This document shows positions 23,901 to 41,174 of a DNA stretch of 64,000 nucleotides, piece by piece; position 1 is the stretch's first letter, and the number at the start of each line of letters is the position of its first letter. The position numbers and the translations under genes are program-made. The notes below the pieces were generated by a model, which saw only the letters and a program-made list of their open reading frames with translations, was not told the origin of the DNA and made no database searches. The stretch is from Deuterostichococcus epilithicus (taxonomy: Eukaryota; Chlorophyta; Trebouxiophyceae; Prasiolales; Stichococcaceae). The DNA is taken from assembly GCA_033439295.1 (NCBI GenBank), contig JAVTLE010000008.1, forward strand, positions 806,001 through 870,000. Direction: 5' to 3'.

Positions 23901-26900
23901 AAGTCAGGAAAGCGATGTCGGATGCGGTCAGGGTTTGGCATGCGACTCCCTGACCCCTCGTGACTGTTTGTACGTGAGTCGCTCCGACATGCGGACTGCA
24001 CCCGGCTTTGATCTCTCTGACCGCCGGTCGCGTCTGCAGCTGCATCAATCGACAGTTGTCTGGCCGCTCTGACGCTCGAGCACCGAAGCAGTGGTTCCCG
24101 CATGACGAGGGGAGCACACCTGCAGCAGCAGGGCCTCCTCCAGCTCGGGGAGGCCGACGCCGGAGGGCGCGGCGGTGCGCACCAGCTGCACAGCGCCGCC
24201 CGCAGACTCCAGCTCCACGCCCTCCGCCTGCGGACGCCACAGCCCTGAGCTGCTAGGTGTGACATCCCCAAAACGACAAACATGCGCAGGGCGTCTCCAT
24301 CCTCTAGCCTCCAGGCACCGTTTCCGACCGCCCAGCGGTCCCGTGTAGGTGCGCCATACACGACAGCACCGCCCGAGTCTGCTGCCTGCAGGTTTGCTTA
24401 AATGACTTGAACCTGCGCCCGATGCCGGAGCAGGACGGTCACATGTGTTGCACCACTGCACCAGCGACCTTCACATCTTCACTGCGAGGCGCACCAGCAG
24501 CTGTGCCTCGACCTCCTCCGGGCGAGCGTTGGGCAGGTCGCACTTGGAGAGCGCCACCACGATGGGGCAGCCCGCCGCACGCGTGTGCGCCAGTGCCTCC
24601 CGCGTCTGCGGCATCACGCCATCCTCTGCTGCCACCACCAGCACCACCTGCGCATGCGGGCGCCACTGGTCTGAGACCTGCCGCTCCGCTCTCTCTGGAT
24701 GGCTGCCGCCAGCAGCTGCGACTTTGGCCGGAGAGGGTGTGTTCCCGGGGCGGACCCGCCCGAGTTCTACTCCTTGGCAGCAGCATAATGGCCGCAGCAG
24801 GGGCATCGCACGAAGGCCTCACCAGGTCGGTGACGGCGGCGCCGCGGGCGCGCATGGAGGAGAAGGCGGCGTGACCAGGCGTGTCCAGGAATGTCAGTGC
24901 CGCGTTGCTGCCGGGCATGCACACCGTGAAGGCGCCCATGTGCTGCAGTGTGGGGAACAAAGGTCAGTCGGCAGCATCGGGAAGGACAGAGTCAAACGCA
25001 GCCGCCCCGGGGAGGGCGAGGGGGGGGCAACATGGTGATAGCGCGCTTGCAGACATGACATCATCCAAGAAGCATGCCTGGCTGATCTGTGCTGCACTGG
25101 CATGGAGTCAAGGAAGGCTTGCCCTGCCCACGCAGTGGACGAATGTGGATTCCTGGGCAGCACGTGTGTCTGGCGATGTAAAGTGGTAAGGCACACCTGC
25201 GTGATGCCGCCGGCCTCGCCAGCGGCGACGGATGTTTTGCGCAGTGCATCCAGCAGGCTGGTCTTGCCATGGTCCACGTGTCCCATGACCGTCACAACCG
25301 GCGGCCGCTCCATCGCGTCTACGTCCTGCCCTGCTTGTCCGAAGACATGCCAGAGGTTTCGGTTTCCAGAGAGTTCCACTGCCGCGCAATCGCTGCTGCC
25401 AGTGACGGGGCGGACAATCTGCGTTCTGGGCTGTGCGATCCATGGTGCGCACGAAACATCAGTGGCCGCCAGCAAGAGGGTTGCTGCCGAGCGGGTGCTG
25501 AAACTCACGCAGCGTGTTGGGCGAGAAGATGACGATCTTGCCGAACTCCATGGCGGCGAGCTCCGCAGAGTCGGGTCGCACCACGTCCTCCGGCGATGAC
25601 GGCGCGTCGCCGATCTCAACCAACACCTCCTCCAGCTTATCCATCGGCACCTCTGCGCATGCCAATTTCTGCTGTTACAAAGACCTGTGCTGGATGCCGA
25701 GCAATGCATGCCAGCAGGCAGGTGTGTGAACCTGGCTGGGCAACACGTGCAGACGGTGTGCGTGGAGCGGACTGGGCTTATCCGTTCTGCCATGGAGCCG
25801 CATGGCTCAAGCCCGCCAGGCGCGTTAGTGGCAGAGCACTCACCGAGCCTGTCTGCCAGCGACTTGACGGTGATGACGTCCGGCAGCTGCACGCTGGCGT
25901 CCTCCTGGGGGGGCGCAGGTCGTGGTGGCGGCTTTGCCTTCTTGGGTGGCTGCTGCTGCAGCAGCGGCTGCCGCTGCCGCTGCTGGTCTGCATCGTAGCC
26001 ATCGCCCTGCCAGCCGCCTGCAAGCCTGCCGCCAGCCTGGCGGTTCAGCCGGCCGCCATGCGACGGCTCCTGCTCCAAGGCGCCTTCGCGCCAGCGGCCG
26101 CCGCCGCTGCCGCCTTGCCGGTCCTGCTGCTGTCGGCGGGGCGGCACCATGGCATCGGACTCAGCAAAGCCCGCCGCACGATCTGCTGGCGCGCCGCGCT
26201 GCTGTGCAACGCGGTCGTGCTGAGCCGGCCCACCCCTTGGGTCGAAGCCGTCCCGCTGGCTGAATCCGACCCGCTGACTGTAGCCATCTCGGTGGCGCTG
26301 GTCAGCCCAGGGCGGCCGGGTATGGCCGTCGTGCTGCGCCCCGCGGTCTGCTCGCTCAGGTGGCCCTCGCGGCTGCCGGCCATCCTGCGGGCCGTGCTGC
26401 CGCTGGCCGAAGCGGCCTACGCCGTTGCGGGGAGGGCCGTCATGGCCGTGCGGCTGGTATGGTGCTGGGCCGCTGCTGGCTCCGGCATCGCCGTAGCTGC
26501 TGCCGCCATAGTTGCCAGCGTGTGCAGCGCCGGGCCTCCGGCGCCTGCCATCCAGCCCATCAGAACGGGTCTGGCCAAAGCCGGCGCGCCCTGGCGGCAT
26601 GAAGGGCCGGTAGTTGGCCGGGGCACCGGAAGTACGCTCCTGCGCCTCCCCATCGCCGTTCCTCTGTAGTTGCTGCATGCTGCCGCCACCGCCGCTGCTG
26701 GTGCCGCGATGCCGCCGCTGTGATGCGCACTCTGCACAGGCGCCGGCGCCATTCAGGTACTGCCCAGGAGCTAGGGGCAGCTGCGAGCCGCACACGCGGC
26801 AGAGCCGGTGCTGCAGCCCGCCTGCCGCTGAGCTGCTTGCACATGGTGTCGGCGCTGCATTCGTGCCAGCGCCAACATCGCCGCCACCTGCGAGGGCAGG

Positions 26901-27341
26901 GTGCAGCAAGCTCAGCTCACAAGTAGCGCAGACGAGAAGTGGAACTGCGCACAGGTCGAGCCGCGCACAGGTCGAGCTGCGCACAGGTCGAGCGAGCCAG
27001 GTGGACACCGGAATGTCCATGCGGCCGCCTTGACCCAACGGTTGCGGCAAGTTCAATGCAACACCACCAAGGTGCTAGCGGGTTGCATACGCACCTGTGT
27101 ACGGTCTGGGAGTGTGATGCTGTCTGTCGTAGCCGCTGCTACCGCGATTGGCACCGCCGGCCCTGTAGCTCCGATGTTGGTGGAGGCTGCCGCCGGCAGC
27201 GTCCACACGGCCAACGATGGCGGTGCCAAACTGACGAAGAGACACGAGCGCTTTCAGCAAGTCACCCGGGACTTGACTGACAGCGCTTGCGCAGGCCGGC
27301 GTGTGCGACAGTCGCAGACCTACATCCGGTAGTCGAGACAT
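20990..27341 (-). CDS. Organellar translation initiation factor IF-2, probably mitochondrial
   Basis: This GTPase places initiator tRNA on organellar ribosomes. The G1 block reads [19 protein letters not shown] (about 25250-25310); then [17 protein letters not shown] (about 24840-24890), [19 protein letters not shown] and VALSKCDLP (about 24520-24650). Domain II blocks ([20 protein letters not shown]), [17 protein letters not shown] and [19 protein letters not shown] follow, ending with [12 protein letters not shown] at the stop at 20990. Upstream of G is a MTVKS-like bacterial N2 region ([29 protein letters not shown]). The probable start at 27341 ([19 protein letters not shown]) looks like a presequence. 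It is followed by an unusual CxxC...CxxC zinc-ribbon-like segment ([13 protein letters not shown] to CAECAS) and about 250 residues rich in R, G and Q. Bacterial and plant organelle IF-2 normally lack the ribbon. Mitochondrial assignment rests on the pre-G region. Confidence 0.88.
26946..26993. repeat. 16-bp tandem repeat, three copies, in the 5' region of IF-2
   Basis: YGCGCACAGGTCGAGC is present three times in a row with one variable base. It probably lies within the first intron of the IF-2 gene, between the presequence exon and the zinc-ribbon exon. Confidence 0.9.
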
Positions 27342-27767
27342 GCTGCAATGGCGAGGCGGGTGGCCTCAGCACAAAGGAGCACAGTCAGCGCATGGTGGAT
27401 CGATGATACATCATCGATTCGAATTTGATTGCGCAGACGGAGCCTGCGCTACACAGGCGGGCGCTGCCTCCGCGAGTGCCGCCAGCAATCACGTAACTAA
27501 GCTAACTAAGTTGGACTCTCAGAACTCCAAGAATCTCCAGGAACGAGCCTTTCACCGCAATGCGCAGCGGCCTCATCCTCCTCTTCGAAAGTTTTGATTG
27601 GTGCGTTCCCGCAATCCTACATGTCAAACATCATGTCCAGCCGACTGTAAACCTTTTCGAAAACTTGCAAGTTGCAGCACGTGATCGCTGAGGACTGCAG
27701 GTTAGTCGGTCACGTTGTCCAAATCGACTATGCTTACTGGTACTAGAGTTCAGAAAGTCTCAGTAGA
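27342..27767. promoter_or_regulatory. Divergent upstream region of IF-2 and the SYP7 SNARE
   Basis: 426 bp between two start codons on opposite strands. It includes short AT-richer stretches but no motif I can name. Confidence 0.45.
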
Positions 27768-29619
27768 ATGAGCCTGGGAGACATAGTCAGTCGGTCGGAC
27801 GCCATCTTGAAGAAGTGAGCACCCTGCTGACCATCTCGTCCTCTGAACGCCCGCGACACCTGCACACATTCCTGGGCAGCTATATTTCGCTGCAGATGTA
27901 GATTTAGACACAAAACAACGCGCCCTGGTGCACGGCCCTATGTGGTCCCTGTCCTGTCGAGATTTTGAAATGCCACAGTGGCTTTGAGCTGCGCTGCCAT
28001 GGTGGCGCAGGTATGAAAAGTACATCGTCAAGGATGACAAGCGGGCAGAAGCGGGCGACAGGGGTCCAGATCCATTCATGGACGAGTACGTCTTTATCGT
28101 GCAGCAGGCGGATGAGCTCACCACGGTGCGCCCAGGCATCGCATGGGTGACTTGTAGCAAGCAACCGCCATTGGACTAGGGGCCCCTCACGTTTCAATCA
28201 AAGTGAAGGTCATGTCCCAATCTCGGAATGTTCGTCGTCTTGCAGAAAGCACAGGCAAACGCCGAGGAGCACAATCGCGCGCTCAGGGCTGCTGTCAATG
28301 CAGAGATCAGGCGAGTGCCGACATGCTTCCTGCTGGGAACCATGTTCAGTCTGCGATTCCAGCTCAGAATTGCCGCTGGTGCACGGCTTTTCCCAACTAT
28401 TCAAATGCGACCGCACCGACCTTACAGGAGAGCAAAGACGGCGTTGCTGGAGGGGAACCTCGAGACGCTCCTCAAACTCGTGAGGAAGGGCAAGAAACTC
28501 ACATCGGAGATCATTCAGGACCGCCGGCAGAAGGTGCGAGATCGGCCAGCTGCTTGAAATCTTTCTGCAAACATAAGATTGAGGGGTTAAGTTTCAATGC
28601 AGACATCCAATGGCTGCGCAGGTGGAGAACCTCCGGTATGTCATCCAGCAGGTGCCTGACGGCATCCATGGCGCACGTTTGTCGCCAAGCAAGAAGGTGG
28701 GGATCACGTTCAGGCTGCTGTCTGTAGGACGGCCATCATGCTTATTGGAGGCTGCTGAGAGCCATTTCAGACGTTCTGAGCAATGTTCGACCGCCGAACG
28801 TGCAAGCAAAATGAATTGCGCAGCGCTGTGTGGCTGCAGCCCTATGCGGTGGGCGGCTCACCAGGCGCAAAGCCGGAGATCAGCATCGAGGCCAGGTGGC
28901 ACCCGGAGCCCTACTTTGAGCAGACAGCAGAGTCCTCAAAGTTTCGGCAGGTGCGTCGATGGGGGCCGAGACGTGTGACCCGCGCTTGCGGTCCCTGCCG
29001 CTGGTGGCCTGCCGTCTTTAAAATGCTGAGTGTACCTGGTGATGCTTCGAGAGTGTTCAAGAGGAAGACTATGTACCACGAGTTTGAACCGTTTCTCGTG
29101 CAGGAGTGGGAGGTCAGCAAGGTCAAGCAGGACAGGCAGCTGGAGAGCATTGAGCGGGGGCTGGGGACACTTGGCGAGGTGGTGCTGGCCATGGGCGAAA
29201 ATTTGGACCACCAGGACGTGCTCATCGATCAAGTTGGCGAGAAGGTGAGGAGAGGGAAGAGGACTTTTGGAACAGACACTGACCATTTGTGCTCGCGGCG
29301 TTGGGTTCCTGTTACTTGTGCCGGGTTTCAGGCGTGTGAATTCTAGCAAACTAAACCGGTCTGGATATGGTTGCGCAGGTTGACGATGTCACAAAGCAGC
29401 TGAAGACCAACAACAAGAAAATCCACGGTCTCATCACACAGGTGCGGTGTCACGCTCATTGCGCATGATCGGCGGTAATGCTGCAATGTCTGCACTGGAC
29501 ATGAAGCAGGGGGACATGTACTGCAGGTCCGGTCAACGAAGCACTTCTGCGTGGACGTCATTCTGATCTGCGTCCTGCTCTCCATCGGTGTCTTTATTTT
29601 GAAGTTGTACAAGAAGTGA
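27768..29619 (+). CDS. SYP7-type Qc-SNARE (syntaxin of plants 7)
   Basis: A tail-anchored SNARE of the plant SYP71/72/73 group, which acts in ER, plasma-membrane and cell-plate fusion in land plants. It starts MSLGDIVSRSDAILKKYEKY, matching the SYP7 N-terminus. Then come AEEHNRALRAAVNAEIRR, AKTALLEGNLETLLKL and FEQTAESSKFRQEWEVSKVK. The SNARE motif follows, with the zero-layer Gln in GENLDHQDVLIDQVGEK, continuing VDDVTKQLKTNNKKI. One C-terminal membrane helix (FCVDVILICVLLSIGVFILK) ends in LYKK and the stop at 29619. At least eight exons (27768 onward; 28009-; 28244-; 28434-; 28616-; 28841-; 29104-; 29381-; last about 29527-29619). The junction at about 28313 only keeps frame if the intron begins GC (ATCAG, then GCGAGT). 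It is head-to-head with IF-2 and convergent with GluRS. Confidence 0.9.
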
Positions 29620-29920
29620 CCCACATCAGAGAGCTTCACTGGTTTCAGTTTGATCACCTTCGGTGTTCAAATCTGTGTTTTGTGTTTGGTTTGCCCCTGT
29701 AGATACAGAAAATCGAGCTGCTATCCCACTACGAGCAGATTGTCGCACCAGTGCAACAGCAGGGAGTTTAGGCTGGAGGGTTTGCTGTGCAGCAATTCAG
29801 GGAGGCGATGGCCCATGTCATTTCCGCCTGCTGCACTTGCCACAGCAAGTCGTGAGGCTGCGACCGTCGTTCCGCATGCCCACATCGCTGGAGACCGGGA
29901 AGCAGCCAGTGCCACACTGC
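29620..29920. other. Convergent 3' region, SYP7 and GluRS
   Basis: 301 bp between facing stop codons. No gene or repeat is visible. Confidence 0.5.
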
Positions 29921-35062
<5,142 letters not shown>

Positions 35063-38000
35063 ATGGAGCAGCGGGCGCTCGTGCCGGCGGCGCGGGGCCC
35101 GCTGCCCGCATGCCGGCTGCCGGCGCGCCTGAGCAGGGCGCTCGAGCAGCCGGCGGTCGTGGCCGCCGCGGTGGCGTCCATGCCGGACAGCGTCGCGCGG
35201 GCGTTGCAGCTGACTGTTACGGCCATGAACGAGCAGTACCGCCACCAGGTTGCGCTGCCGCCGCTCGCCGGCGTGGTGCTGGAGCACGTGGTCCGGGAGC
35301 TCAAGCAGTACGGCCCAGAGGCGGAGGATGTCCCCAACCGCCTCGACAACGCCTGCAGCGTGGCGACGGCGCAGATTGCCTCAGGGCTGCCAGTGCCCGC
35401 TGGCGGCAGCGACGTCGACACGCGCAACTTATGCTGTCAGCAGGGTTCGTCCGCAGCATTGCTGACACGAATTTGGGCCTGCTCAGACCGGCTGGAGCGA
35501 CAGCATCGCCGTGCGGCTGAAGGTGCCCGCGCCGCAGCCGCTGAAGTGCTTGGTCGGGCATGAGCCGCCCCTCACGTTCGTCTACGAACAGGTGGGTTTC
35601 CTCTTATCACGGCTGCCCCCGCACGGCATCAACATACTGCTGCACGTCTCGTGTCCCACGACCCTGCATCCAACTGCGCATCAACATTGGCGGGCCGCCA
35701 ACATTGGTGCCTGCCTGTGGCGGCGTTCACGGCACCCCGCAGCACCCCGCCTACCAGTGTCAGGACGGTGCAGGTTTCTGCCGAGATGCATTTCGCCTGA
35801 CAGCGGCTCCCCGCAGCTGCCGGGAGGGTCATTCTTCAGGCTTTTGACCCTTGGGTCCTGCTGCCCAGCCACGGGATATGGAGGAACCGCCAGCTCAGGG
35901 CCGGTGCGACCTGCCTGGTTCACAGCGTATGGCCACAGCGCGGTGGGCGGTGCAGGGGCTGTGCGGTCTGCTTGAACGGCGCCATCGATGGCGAGGCATT
36001 TCACCCCCTGCTGGAGACGCTGGTGTAAAAAGGCTGCTGGCGGCAATGGCGGCAAGCCTGGAGATGGAGGTTGGCGGCGGAAGCGACCTGGCCAGCTACC
36101 GGGCGTTGATGACCACATCGGGACTGCTGGTTCACACTCAAATTGGAAGTGCGCCAACGCGGCGGCGCCGTCGTGCGACCTCTTCAGCGCCATCGTCAAG
36201 GGCGCGGTGCGCTTGCAATTAGTCAAACAGCACGGCTGGTGTGCGCTTCAAGTGTTCGCTGCTTGGCGTCCTGCACCGCGGCCCGGCTTTCTGTACTCTG
36301 TGCCCACACCTTCCCGTAAGTCACAGTTTCACATTACGAAGGTTTTACGGCTTCATGCATGTCCTAGGTCGTGAGGCTGGGCATGTCGCCGATGCTGTCG
36401 GGGCTGCTGCCGGACCTCGGCGAGCTGGTGGAGGGCAGCGGCCACCCCGTGCGCACTGTGCTCTTGGGCTCCTGTGAGCTGCTGTGCCGGCTGGCAGCGC
36501 GAGAGGCCGCCTTCTATCCTGGCGTACTGGCCTCCCAGCAGGTGGTTGTTGTTGCCAGGGTGCAGGTCGGCTGATGGGACACCTGCAAAGGCGGCGACGT
36601 GCTGCCGTTCCTGCTCAGTTGCTCCAGCGTCACTTGACAAGTGGATCATCAATGCTGCTGGTTTACCGGCACCCAGCTCGCCAGCGGAACGTCTGCTTGA
36701 GTCGTGTGCACATCGTCCCGGCCTCGGCGATGCATTCCGGGTGCACTGCCGGGCCGCCTGGCCTGCATTGACGCTGCCCACTGCTCAGTTGCGCATCATC
36801 GGTAGCCCATCGGATGCCTGCTCCCAAATTGGTGCAGCAGGACTGCCCCATTTGCTGCTGTTCATCCCGCAGCATCCCATCCAGGCCTGATGCATGCTGC
36901 AGGTGCCGCAGTTGATGGCATCTACCCTGGAGCAGCTGCTGGGCGACCAACTCAACGCCGCCGGCGTCGAGTGTCCTGTGTTGCGGCTAAAGCCACCGTC
37001 GCAGTTGTCAACCACGAAAGCGGCTGCCGCGAGCTCCTGAGGCCAGGTGACAGGTACTGGTCATGCGACCCTCCACTGTCAGATGGCACATTCTGTGAGC
37101 CGCGTATGTTTTGAGGGGCGCGCTCGCTGATGTTGATGCTGTACGCCCTGCAGGCAGCATCGTCAGCGTTGGCTCGTCAGGGCCTCAGGCTGTGCTGTGC
37201 TGCTGTGACGCCCGTATGCCTGACGCCACAGGTGGCGGCGCCGGCGTGCCTGCTCTGGTGCAGCTTTTGGCGCGGGGCCTTCGGCTTAAGACCCCTGCGG
37301 CGCAGCAGGCCATCAGCGCGGCGCAAATGGTGGCGGCAGCCATCCAGGCCTGCTCAGGCGGCAAAAATTTTGCGCCGGCAGGTCTCAAGGCGGCGGGACC
37401 AGCGACAGCGGGGACAAAGGCGAGCAAGCCAGCGGCCGCGGCGGCGCCATCAGCCGAGGCCGTTCAGGCAGCGGAGGCAACGGCGGCGTCTCTGCTGGAG
37501 GTGAGGCGATTGTGTTTGGCTGTGTCCAAAGACAACTTGCATCTCCGACATGTGGGCATGGCGCAGCAGCAGTAAGCACGCGCCGTAGCCGGGCAATGCA
37601 GCGAATTGCCCACGTTGAAAGCCTGGATGACGCGTGCCTTAAGCCGGCCGACCTCATTGCACGATCCTTCAATCCACCTTTCTTGTTATGCCCTCACACA
37701 GGACGAGGAGAACGAGCAGAGGCAGCAGGCGCAGCGGCAAGCTAGGGTTGCCAAGAATGTGCGGCCACGTGCCAAGAGGACGGCCGCCCAGCGGCAGAGC
37801 AGCCAGGAACGGGCAGCGACGATGCCACAGCAGCGCCGCAGGCGGCTGGCGGCGATGCTGCGCGGGGTTTGGCGGGCGCATCTAGCAGCAGCTCTGACGC
37901 CCACCCTCCAGCGAGACGACTGTGCAGGCAGCAGCGCGGCCGCAGAAGCAGATGCGGCTGCGGTGCAGCTGCAGGGCGCCAGCCCGGCGGACGGTAGAGC

Positions 38001-38361
38001 ATCCAGTCGAACTCACGACGACTGGATGCGCTGCCCCAAAACTCGGGTTTTGGTACCGGCTCCGCTCATGTGCTGCATTTCCCGTGAGCCTATCAACCTG
38101 CGATTGCCTGGTGGCGCTACGGGCTGCCGCCGTCCACGACTCGGCTACCGAGATGGCAAGGGCCGGCCTGGTGCCTCGCAGGCGGTTATGCGGTACCCGG
38201 TGCTGTGCGTCTATGGGCACACCCACGAGCGCGCCGCCATCACCGCCTGGCTGGCGCCGCATGGTACGTCGCCCAAGACGAACGAAAAGGTTGCCAACAA
38301 GGAGATCTTGGTGCCAAATCATGCGCTGAGGAGCGTCATTGCGACTGTGTGCCAGACTTGA
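35063..38361 (+). CDS. U-box E3-type protein with C-terminal U-box and helical repeats
   Basis: The C-terminal exons give a U-box: DDWMRCPKTR (ending about 38050) joined at phase 0 to AVMRYPVLCVYGHTHERAAI (from about 38189), then WLAPHGTSPKTNEKV, LVPNHALRSVIATVCQT and the stop at 38361. Upstream pieces look like armadillo/HEAT helices: LLPDLGELVEGSGHPVRTVL (about 36400-36460), VPQLMASTLEQLLGDQLNA (about 36901), GVPALVQLLARGLRL (about 37240), then an E/Q/R-rich linker. The start at ATG 35063 (MEQRALVPAARGPLPA) is a choice, made because the same frame is closed just upstream. Exons between 35430 and 36370 are not resolved. A U-box at the extreme C-terminus is unlike plant PUB-ARM proteins, which place it first. 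Function as a ubiquitin ligase is inferred from the domain only. Confidence 0.6.
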
Positions 38362-38814
38362 GGCGTTGGTCCGATACCCTGATGGACGATCGTGGAGACA
38401 TTGAGAGTGATGCGCAGCATTACATGATGTGTGCAATGCATGATTGGAGTTATCCACGTGACAGGCTGATGCTCTTCAGAGAGCAGAAAGAGGAATTGCC
38501 TACCACCTGTCCAGCCTCCCTCCACAGCCGCGATGGCACGTGGTCACAACCAAGTCTTGGCTGCTGCAGCACCCCGAGACCTTCAGCTCGGCGTGTACGA
38601 GCGAGGGGGTATTTAGCTAGTCATGCCAGGGTTTCAGGGCCTGCAACCCAGCAAGAATAGGTAGTACCCAATCCTTTCAGGCGCAGAGGGCTTCAAACTC
38701 TCGACTTGCGATGCCTGACAAGTAGGGATGCATTAATGTGGCACTCCAGCTTTCAGCTTTGCGGCATTGCCAATGTCAGGTCGCATCTTCGCCTGAGGGC
38801 GCTGAATGCGCAAA

Positions 38815-38819
38815 TTACA
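38815..38819 (-). terminator. Candidate TGTAA poly(A) signal of MEMO1
   Basis: TGTAA on the minus strand, about 130 bases after the MEMO1 stop at 38950. Confidence 0.4.
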
Positions 38820-38842
38820 GTCAGTCGGCTTGAAGTCCTCAC

Positions 38843-38868
38843 ACAGCCCGTCTGGACAGCCCGTCTGG
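38843..38868. repeat. 13-bp tandem repeat, two copies
   Basis: ACAGCCCGTCTGG occurs twice in a row between the U-box gene and MEMO1. Confidence 0.9.
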
Positions 38869-38949
38869 GCGTGGCCGTAGTCTCAGGAGCCAGCTCCACA
38901 CGATGACGGTCGGCTGTGGTATAAGCGCGCGTCGCGTCAGCTGCTGTAG

Positions 38950-40930
38950 TTATGCGGTGGTCACCACGGCCGCCGCATAGCTGACGCTGGAGTCAGTGAT
39001 GGTCGTACACCGGCTGGACTGGTCGTACTTTGTGAAGTTGACAGCGTGCCGCGTGCCGCTATGCCGCAGCATCTGCCAGGAGATGCAGAATGCACATCAG
39101 TGGCAAGCTCCACCAAAGATGCATACGGCAGCAGGACAAGCAGCGTGCAGAGACGGAGTCTGGCGAGAGTGATAGGGCACCTGTAGCAGAACGCTGATGG
39201 GGTGGCGACCGCAGATCGTGTTGCCATACTGCCTCAAGTATTTCGTGAACTCGTCAGGGTCGCCCTGCAGGCAAGTGGACACGAGCATCATACCCCTTTG
39301 CTTCAACGACTTCAAGCAGCAATGAGTGGCTGCAGCAGCTTTCACACCATGCAAGTTTTCCTGGACGTCCATGTTCACCGACTCTATGATGTCCATGCCA
39401 GCACGGTCCAGCCAATCGATCGAGTTGTGAATGGGACCCTGCGCACATGGATCGGTAAGGGGCTTACTTTGGCGCACTCAGCGCTTTGCAGTTGACGTCC
39501 AGTAGCACATCTGCAGGCTCATACCTTGTGCTCGTCGTAGAACGTGAAGTTGAACCGGTCGCCCCAGTGGCAGAAGTCCGAGGATATGATGAACAGGTTG
39601 CCCGGATCATCTAAGTACCTTGACAGCGCCCTACCATACTCCGCCTCCCTGCAATCTTGCCGATGCAGAAATCTCAGATGTAGATGTACGTTGAAGCACA
39701 GCTGCTGCAACCAGGGACTGCTGGTGCACAATGTGGCACAGGTCAGACAGCACCAAGCGTCAAGACATGTGCGTAAGACGGACCTCTCAGACGTCAGCGC
39801 GCCAACCATGATCGGCACGAGCGTGATGCGCTGCGACCTGCTCCGTGCACAACCTTCTCAAACCTCAAAGTACAGAAGTCACCGCTCAAGCAATGGTCAA
39901 GTCACAGGAATGCCCGCGGCTTGCCTGAAGACATGTGCAATGAAGGGCATGTGCAGCTCCAGGCTGTGTTCTGCCTGCAGGCAGCGTCAAAACAGATCCG
40001 CTTTGGTAGTTGTGGTCCAGCGCAGTTGCCCCTGAAGATGAGCAGACACACTTCCACGCAAGCACGTTGACACGTCAGACCCACCTCATCTGCGCCCAAG
40101 CTCATGGTCTGGAACAGACCGCTGGCTTGCAGCTGTGAGTACACATCTCGGTCTATGTCCACGCTGCCTGCGCGTGGCGCTCTCGCTGTCAGTCTGGCGC
40201 TGGCGTCATCCCTCCCCTTTCCCCCAAACCCCCTCCCGGCATGCACATTCATCTGTGGCAAGTGTGGCGACGGCAATAGAGGCATACCTACAGGCGTCTC
40301 ATACGACGCGGCCTTGGACAACAGGCAGTCCGGCGTGTACATGTGGTGCGAGGGGCCAAGCAGGAACACTCGCTTCCTGCACCAGCATCGAGCGCGTCGG
40401 CGTCGCACGGCGGCAGCTGTTGTAATTGGTCGCACGGCGTCGCACGGCAGCTACACTTGGCGCACCGACAGCAATCATGGCAATGATGCAACCGGGCGTG
40501 CAGGTACAGGGCGCGAATTTCCAAAGAATGTCGGGTCTCACACGCTGGCGGGATTTATGGGCTTGTATGCGTACGCCATGACATGGCCGCAGTAGCGGTA
40601 CCCGGCATGCCTGCGACGCGGTGCTTGGTCTCAGAGGTTATGCTAAGTGAGGGCATCAGGCTGTACATGAGACAAGCGGAGTAATGGTAGATATATCTTA
40701 CGGGCCGATGATCGCCCGCAGGGGCGCTGCCTCAGGGGCATCAGCGTCCTGGAGCCACTGGTCGATGGCCCGGGACAGCGCGTCGCCTGTGAGGGTGCAA
40801 CGATGCTTCAGCTTTCGCAGAGTCTGTGCTGGAACCGACGCCTAGTATGCGTTCAGCGTCGCTGCGACTCACCGGACGCGTCATACCAACTGCCTGCATG
40901 CGTTGCCTGGCGATGTCGTGCCTTCGGCAT
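38950..40930 (-). CDS. MEMO1: MEMO1-family protein
   Basis: Related to human MEMO1 and to extradiol-dioxygenase-like LigB folds; human MEMO1 binds metal and affects cell motility and redox, while the algal role is unknown. It starts MPKARHRQATHAGSWYDASG (ATG at 40930), then ALSRAIDQWLQDADAPEAAP and RAIIGP, spliced in phase to HAGYRYCGHVMAYAYKPINP. Then RVFLLGPSHHMYTPDC, QASGLFQTMSLGADEVG, IMVGALTSE, LFIISSDFCHWGDRFNF, KYLRQYGNTICGRHPISVLL and SSVSYAAAVVTTA, with the stop at 38950. The three site residues of the human enzyme have counterparts: His of HAGYRY, His of GPSHH and Cys of TICGRHP. About nine exons. COG4 follows in the same direction 245 bp upstream. Confidence 0.92.
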
Positions 40931-41174
40931 GCTTACCTGGCGCGCTTGCCCGCTCGCGCACTGACCAATGGTGTGCTGCTCGACTGATGGTGACTCCAAA
41001 AGGGCTTGTGTGATGCAAACGCGGTTGCTTCGAAACTCTGGTGCAAAATGCGCGCGGCTGATCGACGACAGTGGCAGAGGTTGCAACGTCAGGGCCTGCT
41101 TTCCCTTGCTCAGATCGCGATGGCCGTGTTGACATCCTTAACATCAACGCACAGCATGCTCCTTCAGCAACTCA

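Larger units (their letters stand above)
38362..38949. other. Convergent 3' region, U-box gene and MEMO1
   Basis: 588 bp between facing stop codons. It contains the 13-bp tandem repeat and a minus-strand TGTAA, and nothing that looks coding. Confidence 0.5.

Noticed and set aside
40385-40450. Repeated GTCGCACGGC in a MEMO1 intron
   Set aside because: It is a short simple repeat not matching the adjacent exon, so it was not counted as an exon-start duplication.
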